From assembly GCF_018812025.1 (NCBI RefSeq), contig NC_063044.1, positions 74,139,244-74,203,243 of the forward strand: a DNA stretch of 64,000 bases, given 5' to 3'. The position numbers were made by a program, and so were the translations under genes. Each line of letters begins with the position of its first letter. The stretch's first letter is position 1. This document shows, one piece after another, positions 54,805 to 64,000 of the stretch. This DNA comes from Megalobrama amblycephala (taxonomy: Eukaryota > Chordata > Actinopteri > Cypriniformes > Xenocyprididae). Below the pieces are notes generated by a model. The model was not told the origin of the DNA. It saw only the letters and a program-made list of their open reading frames with translations, and did no database searches.

Positions 54805-56761
54805 TAGTGATGTTACGTATGACACTGAGGCTTCGATGTGCGTATCGCGCATGCGACACAATTTCTAGCGAAGCCCCGTATCGGGGTGTGTATTGGTCAC
54901 GTGATCGATGACAAATGAAGCCTCACTTTCTATCCAATCACGTGCGCGTTTCGCTTTGCGTGTCAGAAGGTTCGAACCCCAGATCTTACTTAACGAGTCC
55001 TCGTTGGCTCAGTCTGGCTCAGTCAATTTTATCCCCTTTCTGCCTTTCCTACAGTTACACAAGCACTATCAAAGTGTCATAAGCACATTTAAAACAGATG
55101 ATCCTATCACACAATGTCCTTTTTCACTAGTGACTGCGTGTAGAGATAAATAGTACATTACATCATATTAAATCATGTAAGGTCATATTATATTTTATTG
55201 TCACACTTTAAAGGGTAAATTAATTTATTTAATGGACAAATGAAACACACACGTGTAAGGCTTTTATTTGTACACACAGGCCCGGCTCCAGATATGAGAT
55301 GAAAGGTGGGCCAAATGATATTCCAGGTGGGCCGGTCGGATTGGTGGGGGGCTTTAATGCTTTAATCTCACATGTCTATTGATATAGATAAGGCAATTGT
55401 TAGGGTTGTTTGTTATTGTTATTGTTATAAACTATTATACTATTTTGAAAAATCACATTACAAAATATAATGTGAGATAACACAAATAATATTTGCAACA
55501 TTTATTATTTAAATTTTTTTGCATGAGCTGTTTATACTGTACGAAATTAGAACTTTTGTCCAATACCTCCTCTAGGGTGGTCCGGGGGCATGCACCCCCG
55601 TAAGAAAATTGTGTACATTTTAAGGTTAAATGCATCAATCTGGTGCACTTTGGAAGCTCAAAATTAAGAGCTTCAACTCATGTACAGTGTGCAAATTGAC
55701 CAAAAACAACATTGACTTGTACCTGGACATTAAAGAGGGTTCAAACATATTTTTAGTTGTGATATAAAGTCTACATCGTTTTAGGTGTTTTAGGATGCCA
55801 AACAATTATAACAATAAAATAATAATACATACATGACAGTAATATCCATATAGGCTATTGTAACAAATGCAATCTAATATATATATATTTTTACACAACG
55901 TATAGGAAAATTAAAATACTAGTTTGTAGCCAATTTCTAATCAATTTTGATCACCAAATCGCCAGCTGATCGTGTGAGCAAAGTGCGCACTTCTCTTTAA
56001 AACACGCAGCACAAACAGACTAAATAGTATATACTTAATCACTGTATATATTTTGGTGCTTTATTAAGGCACAAAGCCATTACGGTTTCGATTTTAGTTT
56101 ATTGGCAAAATACAATGTAGAGACCATTTATGTTTTAAATTTTCGGTTCATTATGAAACGGTGGCGGCGCACAGGGTCATTAATGGGAAACACTGAATGA
56201 ATGAATGCTAAAGTTGTCGTATCAGTTGTTATCATAAAAACGCTTCAACCGGACCGAACGAGAGTCTCGAGGCCTGCCGCTGCGCTGAGTGAGTGACAGG
56301 AGGCTGCGATGTGCGTGAACTCGCTGTCATATGGATACTGTAGAGAAGCGGTATTGAACGGTTTAACATATTTTAGAGACATGTTTAGAAAAAATATATA
56401 TTTTAGCAGCACTACTAAGGGGGAGGTTGCCGCTTGGTCTGGAGCTGAATTGAATATCACACTAATTTTGTGATTGGCTGTTATGTGGTGTGGGGCCAGG
56501 GTGGGCCAAGCCTCTGATTGGGTGGGCCAGGCCCACCCTGGCCCCCCCGTGGAGCCGGGCCTGTGTACACATAACATTGAAACTGTGGAGCGTGTGGTGG
56601 TTACGTCATCTTACAGAGCTTCTTCCAAAAGCTTCTGGCTGCTATGTTTTAAATAAGCACCAGATGGCGCTGTTCTCGACACTCTTGAAGCTTTGAATCT
56701 TTTCCCGGAACAGTCAGGGGAAAGCCTCAGTGCTTCATGAGGCTTCATTTACCCATCCCTA
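54805..56761. mobile_element. hAT element inserted in the Gypsy 5' LTR
   Basis: Ends TAGTGATG and CATCCCTA are imperfect inverted repeats. The flanks are CACGGTAC on both sides (54797-54804, 56762-56769), a perfect 8-bp target duplication. The interior carries a second hAT-type insert (55277-56563); the outer element's own DNA is about 670 bp, with no transposase seen. Confidence 0.93.
55277..56563. mobile_element. hAT-type element nested in the previous hAT
   Basis: CAGGCCCGGCTCCA at the left is matched by TGGAGCCGGGCCTG at the right, a perfect 14-bp inverted repeat. TGTACACA flanks both sides (55269-55276, 56564-56571). 1287 bp without a readable transposase. Confidence 0.94.
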
Positions 56762-57149
56762 CACGGTACACACAGAAACAATAGTCGGATCCAATTGCAG
56801 CTATTTATTAGGGTAATCCAGAACGTAATCCAAACAGGCAAGGGTCAAAGTCCATGAAATCAGTCCAACACAAACAAGTACAAAAATAACATAAAGAAAA
56901 CCAAACAAGAGAACCAGAAGTACACGTAACCTTAAACAACGAACCACAACCAAAGACAGAAACAACTCACTATAAATAGACAGACACTAATGACAAAATA
57001 CAAAACAGCTGAGTGCAATGACGTGAGATGATTAGTCCAGAAAGTGTGTTATGGGTAATGTAGTGAATGCAATGGGTGGAAATGAGAGTCCGGGATGGAG
57101 TGCCCTCTAGTGGCTGATAGGCACTCTCACAGGTGATCGTGACAGTGCC

Positions 57150-58334
57150 ATCTTAAATTTAACCAGATCAATAAACTTTTATTTTGATGGGTGGACTGAT
57201 TATCAGTGTTCGGGGGGCTCTGCGAGAAAGAGAGGAAAGAAGCGCAGTATTTGAGAGTGTCACAAAAAAAAAGTGAATGTTGTCATGTTTGAGAAGCTCA
57301 TTCGATAGTGTTAATCGGTGCTTTAGTGGACTAAAGGACGACAGAATCAAATGTTTTTGTGAACTGTATCCCGTATTTCGTCATTGGAGTTTTTGCTTCA
57401 TGGATTGCATTGCATTGAACCAAAGAATATAGAACCCAAGAGGTGAACCCTTTGATTCTTTTTGGGTAACAGCCACTCTGTGGACTGTTTTTCCCCCAAG
57501 TTTTTTTTTTTTTTTTTTTTTTTTTGATATTTTGATCTAATGAACAGTGAACTGTGAGAGTTCATTTGAACTGTGAATGTGATCAGAGTTAAAGTTGAAA
57601 CAGATTTGAGTTTTGACTATTTTTCATTGTTTTTTTAGAATGTGTAAGACCCCATACACTTTTTAACTTGTTGGATTTGTGTGTGTGTGTGTGAGTGTGT
57701 GTGTGAGAGAGAGAGATTTTGATGTTAATAAACTTTATTCGATCATAACAGAAAATGCATAAATATTAAACATAGCTCAAATCCACACCAGATCAAAAAA
57801 ATAACTCCTCCACCACCGTACAAAAAACTACAAGTCAACCTAGCTATCCAAAATCTTTGTCTGACCTATTACTTTTGCTATTGCTTTTGACCTCTAGGTA
57901 TCAGTATTTAGTCAGACCTCCCATGGCTGTAGCTAGCACTAGCAGATGATTTATTATGTAAATATAATAGAAAAATACAGTAATCAAATATTCATATTCA
58001 TTGTTTAGTCAAAAATTCAAGACGGTCCATATTCTAAAACTCTTTCTAACTTGTACTCAGCCTGAAAATAAAAATCCTGTCATTGTCAACTATAGCATTT
58101 GTTACAGTAAGGATATAAAGGTAAGACCAGGTTTTCTTTCTTTCTTTTCATAGCATTTGTTATGAGAAATAGCAACACCGATAGAAACTATAGCTACAAC
58201 ATGCCACAGCTGTAATATAAATCTTTAGTGAAAAATCTATTCCCTTAACCAGATTGTCTGTTATAAATTCTACAGCTAGTCAAAATTTGTCACAATAAAT
58301 AAACAGTCAGACCATGATAAATTCTAGTAAATGT
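57150..58334. other. Unassigned DNA with simple repeats
   Basis: Contains a run of 25 T (57501-57525) and a GT/GA microsatellite at about 57679-57716. No gene or element border recognised. Confidence 0.5.
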
Positions 58335-58338
58335 TTAA

Positions 58339-59962
58339 AGGTGCCCAAGAATGCTTTTTCACAAGATGTAATATAGGTGTCCCCTGAATGTGTCTGTGAA
58401 GTTTCAGCTCAAAATACCCCATTTAAATTAATTTTTTTAACTGCCTATTTTGGGGCATCATTAACAATGCACTGATTTACACTCGGCGCCGCCCCTTTAA
58501 GACGCGTGCTCCCTGCCACACGAGCTGTCGACTTTATTACAGCGCATTTACAAAGTTCACACAGCTAATATAACCCTCAAATGGATCTTTACAAGATGTT
58601 CGTCATGCATGCTGTATGCATGCTTCGAATTATGTGAGTAAAGTATTTATTTTGATGTTAACATTTTATTCTGAGTGAGTTTGAGGCTGTGCTCCGTGGC
58701 TAACGGCTAATGCTACACTGTTGGAGAGATTTATAAAGAATGAAGTTGTGTTTATGAATTATACAGACTGCAAGTGTTTAATAATGAAAATAGCGACGGC
58801 TCTTGTCTCCGTGAATACAGTAAGAAACGATGGTAACTTTAACCACATTTAACAGTACATTAGCAACATGCTAACGAAACATTTAGAAAGACAATTTACA
58901 AATATCACTAAAAATATCATGATATCATGGATCATGTCAGTTATTATTGCTCCATCTGCCATTTTTCACTATTGTTCTTGCTTACCTAGTCTGATGATTC
59001 AGCTGTGCACAGATCCAGACGTTACTGGCTTGTCTAATGCCTTGAACATGAGCTGGCATATGCAAATATTGGGGGCGTACATATTAATGATCCCGACTGT
59101 TACTTAACAGTCGGTGTTATGTTGAGATTCGCCTGTTCTTCGGAGGTCTTTTAAAGGTCCCGTTTTTCGTGTTTTTTTGAAGCTTTGATTGTGTTTATAG
59201 TGTGCAATATAACATGTGTTCATGTTTCGCGTGTAAAAAAACACAGTATTTTTCACATAATTTACTTATCTGTATACCGCTGTTTCCACTGTCATAAAAA
59301 CGGGCTGATGACTTCCTTGTTCTATGAAGTCCCTCCTTCAGAAATACGTAACGAGTTCTGATTGTGCCAGCGGCTCCTGTGTTGTGATTCGACAGCAGTT
59401 TAGCGCATCTTGCCCGGAAAGGTCACGCCTCTTACCATAACGTGGAGATGCACGCGCTCAGTGTTATTGTAAACATGTCTTTAATTTTACCCTATCAATT
59501 TGAGCCGGAATCAGACCCGGTGATTGGACTGCGGGATGAAAATAACAGCGTTTCGACGACATGGCGACAAACACACTCTACAAACGCAACTCTTGTGTAT
59601 TCCTGTGGGCGGAGGTTAGTCAAAAAACTGTTTTAGTGACGTCATTAAAGAAGGAAGTAGAGGGATGTAGTCCAAACTGGCCGTTCGATGTAGGCGACTT
59701 CTGTTAAATAAAATATCTCGCTTGGCATTGAACTTTGAGCTTTAACATTTTACAGATTTTATTTATACTCTAACAACAACATTACACACTAACTAAAGTT
59801 TGAAACATGGGATCACGAAGAACGGGACCTTTAAACAAATGAGATTTATATAAGAAGGAGGAAACAATGGAGTTTGAGACTCACTGTATGTCTTTTCCAT
59901 GTACTGAACTCTTGTTATTCAACTATGCCAAGATAAATTCAATTTTTGAATCTAGGGCACCT
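58339..59962. mobile_element. TTAA-flanked element, family T, copy 3 (inverse orientation), with a nested insert
   Basis: Begins AGGTGCCC and ends GGGCACCT, flanked by TTAA (58335-58338, 59963-59966). It aligns in reverse with copies 1 and 2, but is longer because a second TTAA-flanked element occupies 59156-59830. Confidence 0.85.
59156..59830. mobile_element. Second TTAA-flanked non-autonomous element, 675 bp
   Basis: Begins AGGTCCCGTTTTTCGTG and ends CACGAAGAACGGGACCT, inverted repeats of about 16 bp with a small offset, flanked by TTAA (59152-59155, 59831-59834). The surrounding family T copies read straight through this site (GGTCTTTTAAACAAATGAG in complement), which proves the insertion point. 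No transposase. Confidence 0.9.
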
Positions 59963-59966
59963 TTAA

Positions 59967-60406
59967 AAAGCTTGCAGGATGATGTTTTCCCTCTTTTCAT
60001 CAGACATTTTAGTGTCTGTTTTACATCATGTTCGACTTTCTCCATAGCGTTTTACTATCCTCAAGAGAATCCAGAAGGGTTGCACTTTTATCATCAGCGT
60101 CGCATTGGAACGACTCGGCAAATATTAACACTTTTGGAGGGTGATCACGTGCCTCTTATGCAAAATTAAACAATTGGGCTTCAGTCAGAGTCATATTGCG
60201 CAGACAATTGATCCTTTCAATTCGTAAATCTTATAAAAGCTCTGAATGCACGATGTACAATTAATAGTCTGATGATTCTACGTTAAGTTGTGTGCATTCA
60301 GAGTACTGGCAACATGTGAGAAGTGCCGCTGTCGTGCCGAAAACTGACTGCCGTCCGTGGGGGTGCGCACAGCATGTTTAAAGGGTATCGCTCCTGTTTC
60401 TACACG
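59967..60406. other. Unassigned stretch
   Basis: No gene or recognised repeat. Confidence 0.4.
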
Positions 60407-61246
60407 TCTACAGCTGATTTTATCATGATCAAACTGCCATAACCTGCAAATACATATAACTCTGTGTCCGTGGTGCTAATAGCAAAGAAACTTTTCCTGT
60501 AACTGATTCATCAAAATTATTAATTTAATTAATTTGCTGTTTATTGCTGATTATAACAGAAGCATATTTTAGGGCATCCTTTGTGCCAAACAATCCAGTC
60601 CTTTTTTACCGGATGAAATACCTTTAAATGATCAATAAAAATGCACTTTTAAAGTTGCCGAAAAGTGATTACGGCCTCTATTTATTGAGTGAACTGTTCT
60701 TTCTGCCTCAAAATGACAACTTTTACCCAGTAAAAATAACAGAATAAGCTAGAATCTGTCAAATATAACCCTCATGAATGAAATCAAGTCATTTTGAGGC
60801 AGAAAGAACAGTTCACTCAATAAATAGAGGCCGTAATCACTTTTCGGCAACTGCAATTTATTGGTTTTATTTACCATATAAAGGTGTTACAACAGGTAAA
60901 AAGGACTGAATGAGCTATAATCTGTCAAATATAACCCTCATGAATGAAATCAAGTCATTTTGAGGCAGAAAGAACAGTTCACTCAATAAATAGAGGCCGT
61001 AATCACTTTTCGGCAACTTTAAAAGTGCATTTTATGGGTTTTATTGATCATTTAAAGGTATTTCATCCGGTAAAAAAGGACTGGATTGTTTGGCACAAAG
61101 GATGCCCTAAAATATGCTTCTGTTATAATCAGCAATAAACGGCAAATTAATTAAATTAATTATTTTGATGAATCAGTTACAGGAAAAGTTTCTTTGCTAT
61201 TAGCACCACGGACACAGAGTTATATCATGATAAAATCAGCTGTAGA
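60407..61246. repeat. Long palindrome with arms of about 300 bp and an extra internal copy
   Basis: The left arm starts TCTACAGCTGATTTTATCAT and the right arm ends with its complement. Inside, the left arm end (about 60645-60720; GTGATTACGGCCTCTATTTA) occurs in inverted form twice in direct order, at about 60785-60855 and 60950-61020. The right arm lacks about 25 bp present on the left (around GCCATAACCTGCAAATAC). Arm identity is very high by eye. No coding frame and no target duplication found. Confidence 0.85.
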
Positions 61247-61514
61247 GTGCGTGGGCCCTTAGAATCATCCTAACTTTCTCCCCCTTTATTTGACAAGCAC
61301 TTTAAATAAAGACGTAATCTCTTGACCACACCTATTTTTGATTCTGTTCTTCCTTGTTTTATAAATTGCCAGCTTTGCCTGTCCAAACAGAAAATTAATC
61401 AGCTGCCATGTGATCTTTTTGCCTCTGATTATGCTCAGCCCCACAAAAATAAAAACATATGGTGTAAACTTTTCCCCACATTTACCACAATCAGAACATT
61501 ATTATTTTTGTCTC
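61247..61514. other. 3' flank of the GIMAP8-like gene
   Basis: Probable 3' UTR of the minus-strand gene; no polyadenylation signal assigned. Confidence 0.4.
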
Positions 61515-63290
61515 TCACTGTACTTTGCACATCTTCTGTTTTGCTAGTGTCCGTGTAGCTTTCATTGCAAGCCCTAATGCCTTCCCATGACTGATTCCTT
61601 TCCTCTCAGCTTCCTTTACTGCGCTTTCTCTCTCTTCAGGGCTCACCACATTCTTCAGGCCTTCACGTATATCTGATACATTTACATTATACAAAACAAG
61701 ATCTCCGATGAATGTGTCAGAATAAGCCTGTTTAGCTTCCTGTCTTGACTCCTCTACTAAATGCCAGAATATTTTCTGCCATTCGGACTGTTTCTGCTCT
61801 TTGACTTTATCAGCCAGTTTCTTCTTCTGAATCTCCTGAATGTGTTTCTCTGTTTCCTCAAACATGTCATTGGTGAAGTGTGTCCCTCCATTCTCTTCCA
61901 CCATCTTCTCTATTTTACTGAGCAGATCTCTGAACTGTGGGAAACTGGGAGACTCATTATCCAAACAGAAGAATCTGTTTCCACAGCTCTCTACAAGTTC
62001 TCTAAGATCTGGATCACTTTCCTGAACAAACTCTTCAATGGGTTTCTTTTCTTTCTCTAACAGATCTTTGTGAGTGAAGAAGATCATAGAATATTTTTCC
62101 ATCTGTCTTCCAAACACTTCTTTGAGTTGCTTAATGGTGTTTTTCTCCTCCTCCGTGAATCGACCCACTTTAATCACAATAATAAAAGCGTGTGGTCCAG
62201 GAGAGGCGTAAGTTATGCATTTCACTATTTCAGAAATAACCTCCTTTTCACTGAGTTTAGTATCATAAAGTCCAGGTGTGTCGATCACTGAGATCTTTTT
62301 ACCAATCCTCACTGTAGTTTCTGACCGACACTGTTTCGTCTGAGAGATTGCACTGACGGTAGAGTCAAACACGTTTCTGCCGATGATGGTGTTTCCAGTC
62401 GCACTTTTCCCAGCTCCAGTTTTTCCCAGCAGAACCAGCCTGATCTGGTCTTTCCTCTCAGGAATCACATCAATTGCATTTGGACCATTATCTGAAACTA
62501 AGTCAGAAAAATCAAATCACTGACCTCTTTCCTTTAAATAAATCTCAATATTCTCAATACACTCTCTTTAAAAAAAAAAAACAGTGTTAGATTTACATTG
62601 AAAGCATTTGCAGATGCTTTTAATTATTACAGTACTTACAGTTGATTGCAGTTGTCTCTTTGCTGTCTCTCCTCTTCATTTGGTCCATGATAAAATTGCC
62701 ACTGTTCTCCATCATCACTCCTTCAATCTTCTGCAGTAGTTCTGGGACCACACCTTCCACTTTCTTCTTGTTATTGAAGCAGTGAAACTTTCCTCCACAT
62801 TCAGTCACCAGTCGCTGTAGATCTGGATGATGTTTTAGATATTCATCAATGGTCTGTTCCAGATCCTCCAGCTCATCTTCATGTGTGAACAGAATCATGA
62901 TGTACTTCTGAACTTCAGGACCAAATAAATTCTTAATGGAATCCAGGATCTCTTCCTCATTTCCCACAGGTTCCTCTAGAGGAACGGTGAGCAGAACTGA
63001 ACTGAGACCTGCTGAACATCCAGAGACCAGCTGCCCTTTCATCATCTCCAGCTTCTCTTTACTCAGATCTGGATCCAGTAGATCTGGACAATCAATCACA
63101 CAAACCTGCTTCTCTCCGATCTGTGTTTTACCCTCACACACTTCAGACTCATGTTTCTTTTTCTGTTTGTGTACTTTAAATCTCTTTTCTCCCAGTATTG
63201 TGTTTCCAGATGAGCTTTTCCCAGAACCCTTTCTGCCCATCAGAAGAATCCGGATCACTGGATCTGTACTGAAGCATCTTGCTGACATCT
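61515..63290 (-). CDS. GIMAP8-like GTPase with two AIG1 domains, 5' end outside the window
   Basis: Minus strand. Exon A (63290-62640) follows TCTTTCAG, begins in phase with a split Glu codon and ends before donor GTAAGT. Exon B (62491-61515) follows GTTTCAG. The split codon T plus AT keeps the frame, giving about 542 visible residues. Domain 1: P-loop GRKGSGKSS, G3 site DCPD instead of DTPG, G4 THED, FHCFNN. Domain 2: P-loop GKTGAGKSA, G3 DTPGLYDT, G4 THKD and FCLDN, followed by a Lys/Glu-rich helical stretch (EETEKHIQEIQKKKLADK) and a 110-residue C-terminal part. Two or more AIG1 domains in one chain are typical of GIMAP8-like proteins. One degenerate plus one canonical domain suggests a regulatory pair. 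By comparison with gene 1, the exon with the start codon should lie beyond 64000. If exon A were read through, it would stop at 62620 after YCNN. Confidence 0.83.
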
Positions 63291-64000
63291 CTGAAAGAGA
63301 CAGAATAAGATATATGTTGAGATCATTATTCTTATTAGAGGTGGCCAAGATATGAATTGAACAAAATATAGATTGTTTCACAGACAAACATAAGCAGACC
63401 ATTTTAATTATTAGTATGTAATTGAAATTAAGAACAGGACTGTTTGAACTTCCACTGAAACCATGGAACAAATGCGATTATAAACCTTCCTCCTATGTCC
63501 CACATTTTACTCTCAAATTTAATCAGGATTGTATAAAAAACTTAAATTGTACCGCTGACTATACATTATTTAAGGCTTTTTATTAGGGATGCACAATATT
63601 TATCAGACAGATAAATTATCAGGCAATATGGGTGAAAATGACGTAATTTTTATTGCTTTAAAAAAAATAAATGAAATCTGATAACTAGATCCAATAAAGT
63701 CCACTTGTTGGTAAATCAATCAACCAGTCTGATTTATCCGAGATTCATCCGCTTTCCGAGTGCAAGCGACTCCAGCTTTAAAACTAAAGCTCATTACGAT
63801 GTCTTGTTTAGTCTGTAAGTTTTTCCTGTGTGGCAGTGGATGACAATGCCAGTTTTAACACAACAAATCTTATATCTCACTTGAAAGGTTGTCATCACGA
63901 CAAAGCTGAATTAAAAAAATTATGAAGCAGCAGCTACCAGCACTAAGCCTAAAACACAGAGCGTTGATGTCCCCGTTCAGCGAGCATTTGAAAATTGTAA
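63291..64000 (-). other. Intron of the GIMAP8-like gene, running off the window
   Basis: No MAEKPSS-like start exon is seen here. It contains a fragment at about 63720-64000 with no assigned identity; TAGGGATGCACAATATTT (near 63585) resembles the left end of a hAT element, but its right end is outside the window. Confidence 0.45.

Larger units (their letters stand above)
52724..57144 (-). mobile_element. Gag-only Gypsy-type LTR retrotransposon with complete borders
   Basis: The two LTRs begin TGTCAC and end GTGACA and are flanked by GTGCC (52719-52723 and 57145-57149), a 5-bp target duplication. Without its hAT insert the right LTR is 386 bp, the same as the left, with one difference seen by eye (position 7). 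Transcription is on the minus strand: the upstream LTR is at 54794-57144, and a purine tract (TTTGAGGGGGGGGTAA in minus-strand reading) directly precedes the other LTR. Between them is one gag-like gene with long repeats and no protease, reverse transcriptase or integrase, so it depends on another element. Confidence 0.93.
54794..57144 (-). repeat. 5' LTR of the Gypsy-type element, interrupted by a hAT element
   Basis: LTR sequence is 54794-54804 plus 56770-57144; the middle is the hAT element and one copy of its target duplication. Both parts match the LTR at 52724-53109. Confidence 0.92.

Noticed and set aside
62468..62470. GTG start for a one-domain GIMAP protein at 61515-62468
   Set aside because: The frame continues upstream to a good acceptor at 62492 and joins exon A in phase, so this is an internal Val.

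Overview
The window looks like vertebrate chromosomal DNA from a ray-finned fish, most likely a cyprinid. The basis is a cluster of C2H2 zinc-finger genes, one with the fish-specific FiNZ N-terminal module, AIG1/GIMAP GTPase genes, GT-AG introns, and a dense load of DNA transposons, DIRS and Gypsy retrotransposons, SINE/LINE tails and foldback elements typical of carp-like fishes. There is no operon, CRISPR array or other prokaryotic feature. The species cannot be fixed from sequence reading alone.

Layout. 1-830: decayed PIF/Harbinger (HARBI1-type) transposase on the minus strand. 1.36-1.73 kb: 42-bp minisatellite. 2.3-5.3 kb: dispersed repeats, a Tc1/IS630-type element with only its helix-turn-helix end left, and a foldback element. 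5.4-18.2 kb: zinc-finger gene 1 (noncoding first exon near 5.5 kb, FiNZ exon at 16.1-16.24 kb, eight-finger exon at 17.18-18.01 kb). Its large first intron holds a four-level transposon stack: hAT (6001-15477), then a TA-flanked MITE (7152-14727), then a TTAA-flanked two-gene transposon (7270-14441), then a hAT MITE and a Tc1 element. 18.6-21.1 kb: truncated DIRS. 21.7-23.1 kb: MITEs. 23.98-25.14 kb: zinc-finger gene 2 on the minus strand, nine fingers, no FiNZ exon. 27.6-41.9 kb: zinc-finger locus 3, a partial duplicate of gene 1 that has lost the FiNZ exon, is frameshifted, and is split by one DIRS element inserted inside another. 42-45 kb: LINE/SINE debris, a CA microsatellite and a solo LTR. 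45.7-48.55 kb: a one-domain AIG1/GIMAP GTPase gene. 48.8-61.3 kb: repeats, including a gag-only Gypsy element with almost identical LTRs that carries a hAT within a hAT, several TTAA-flanked elements and a long palindrome. 61.5 kb to the window end: a two-domain GIMAP8-like gene on the minus strand whose 5' end is outside the window.

The likely functional host genes are zinc-finger genes 1 and 2 and the two GIMAP-type genes. Both are lineage-expanding families (nuclear DNA binding; immune-associated GTPases) arranged as local duplicates. Most of the rest is mobile DNA. Many element borders can be placed to the base from terminal repeats plus target-site duplications, which gives a clear insertion order.
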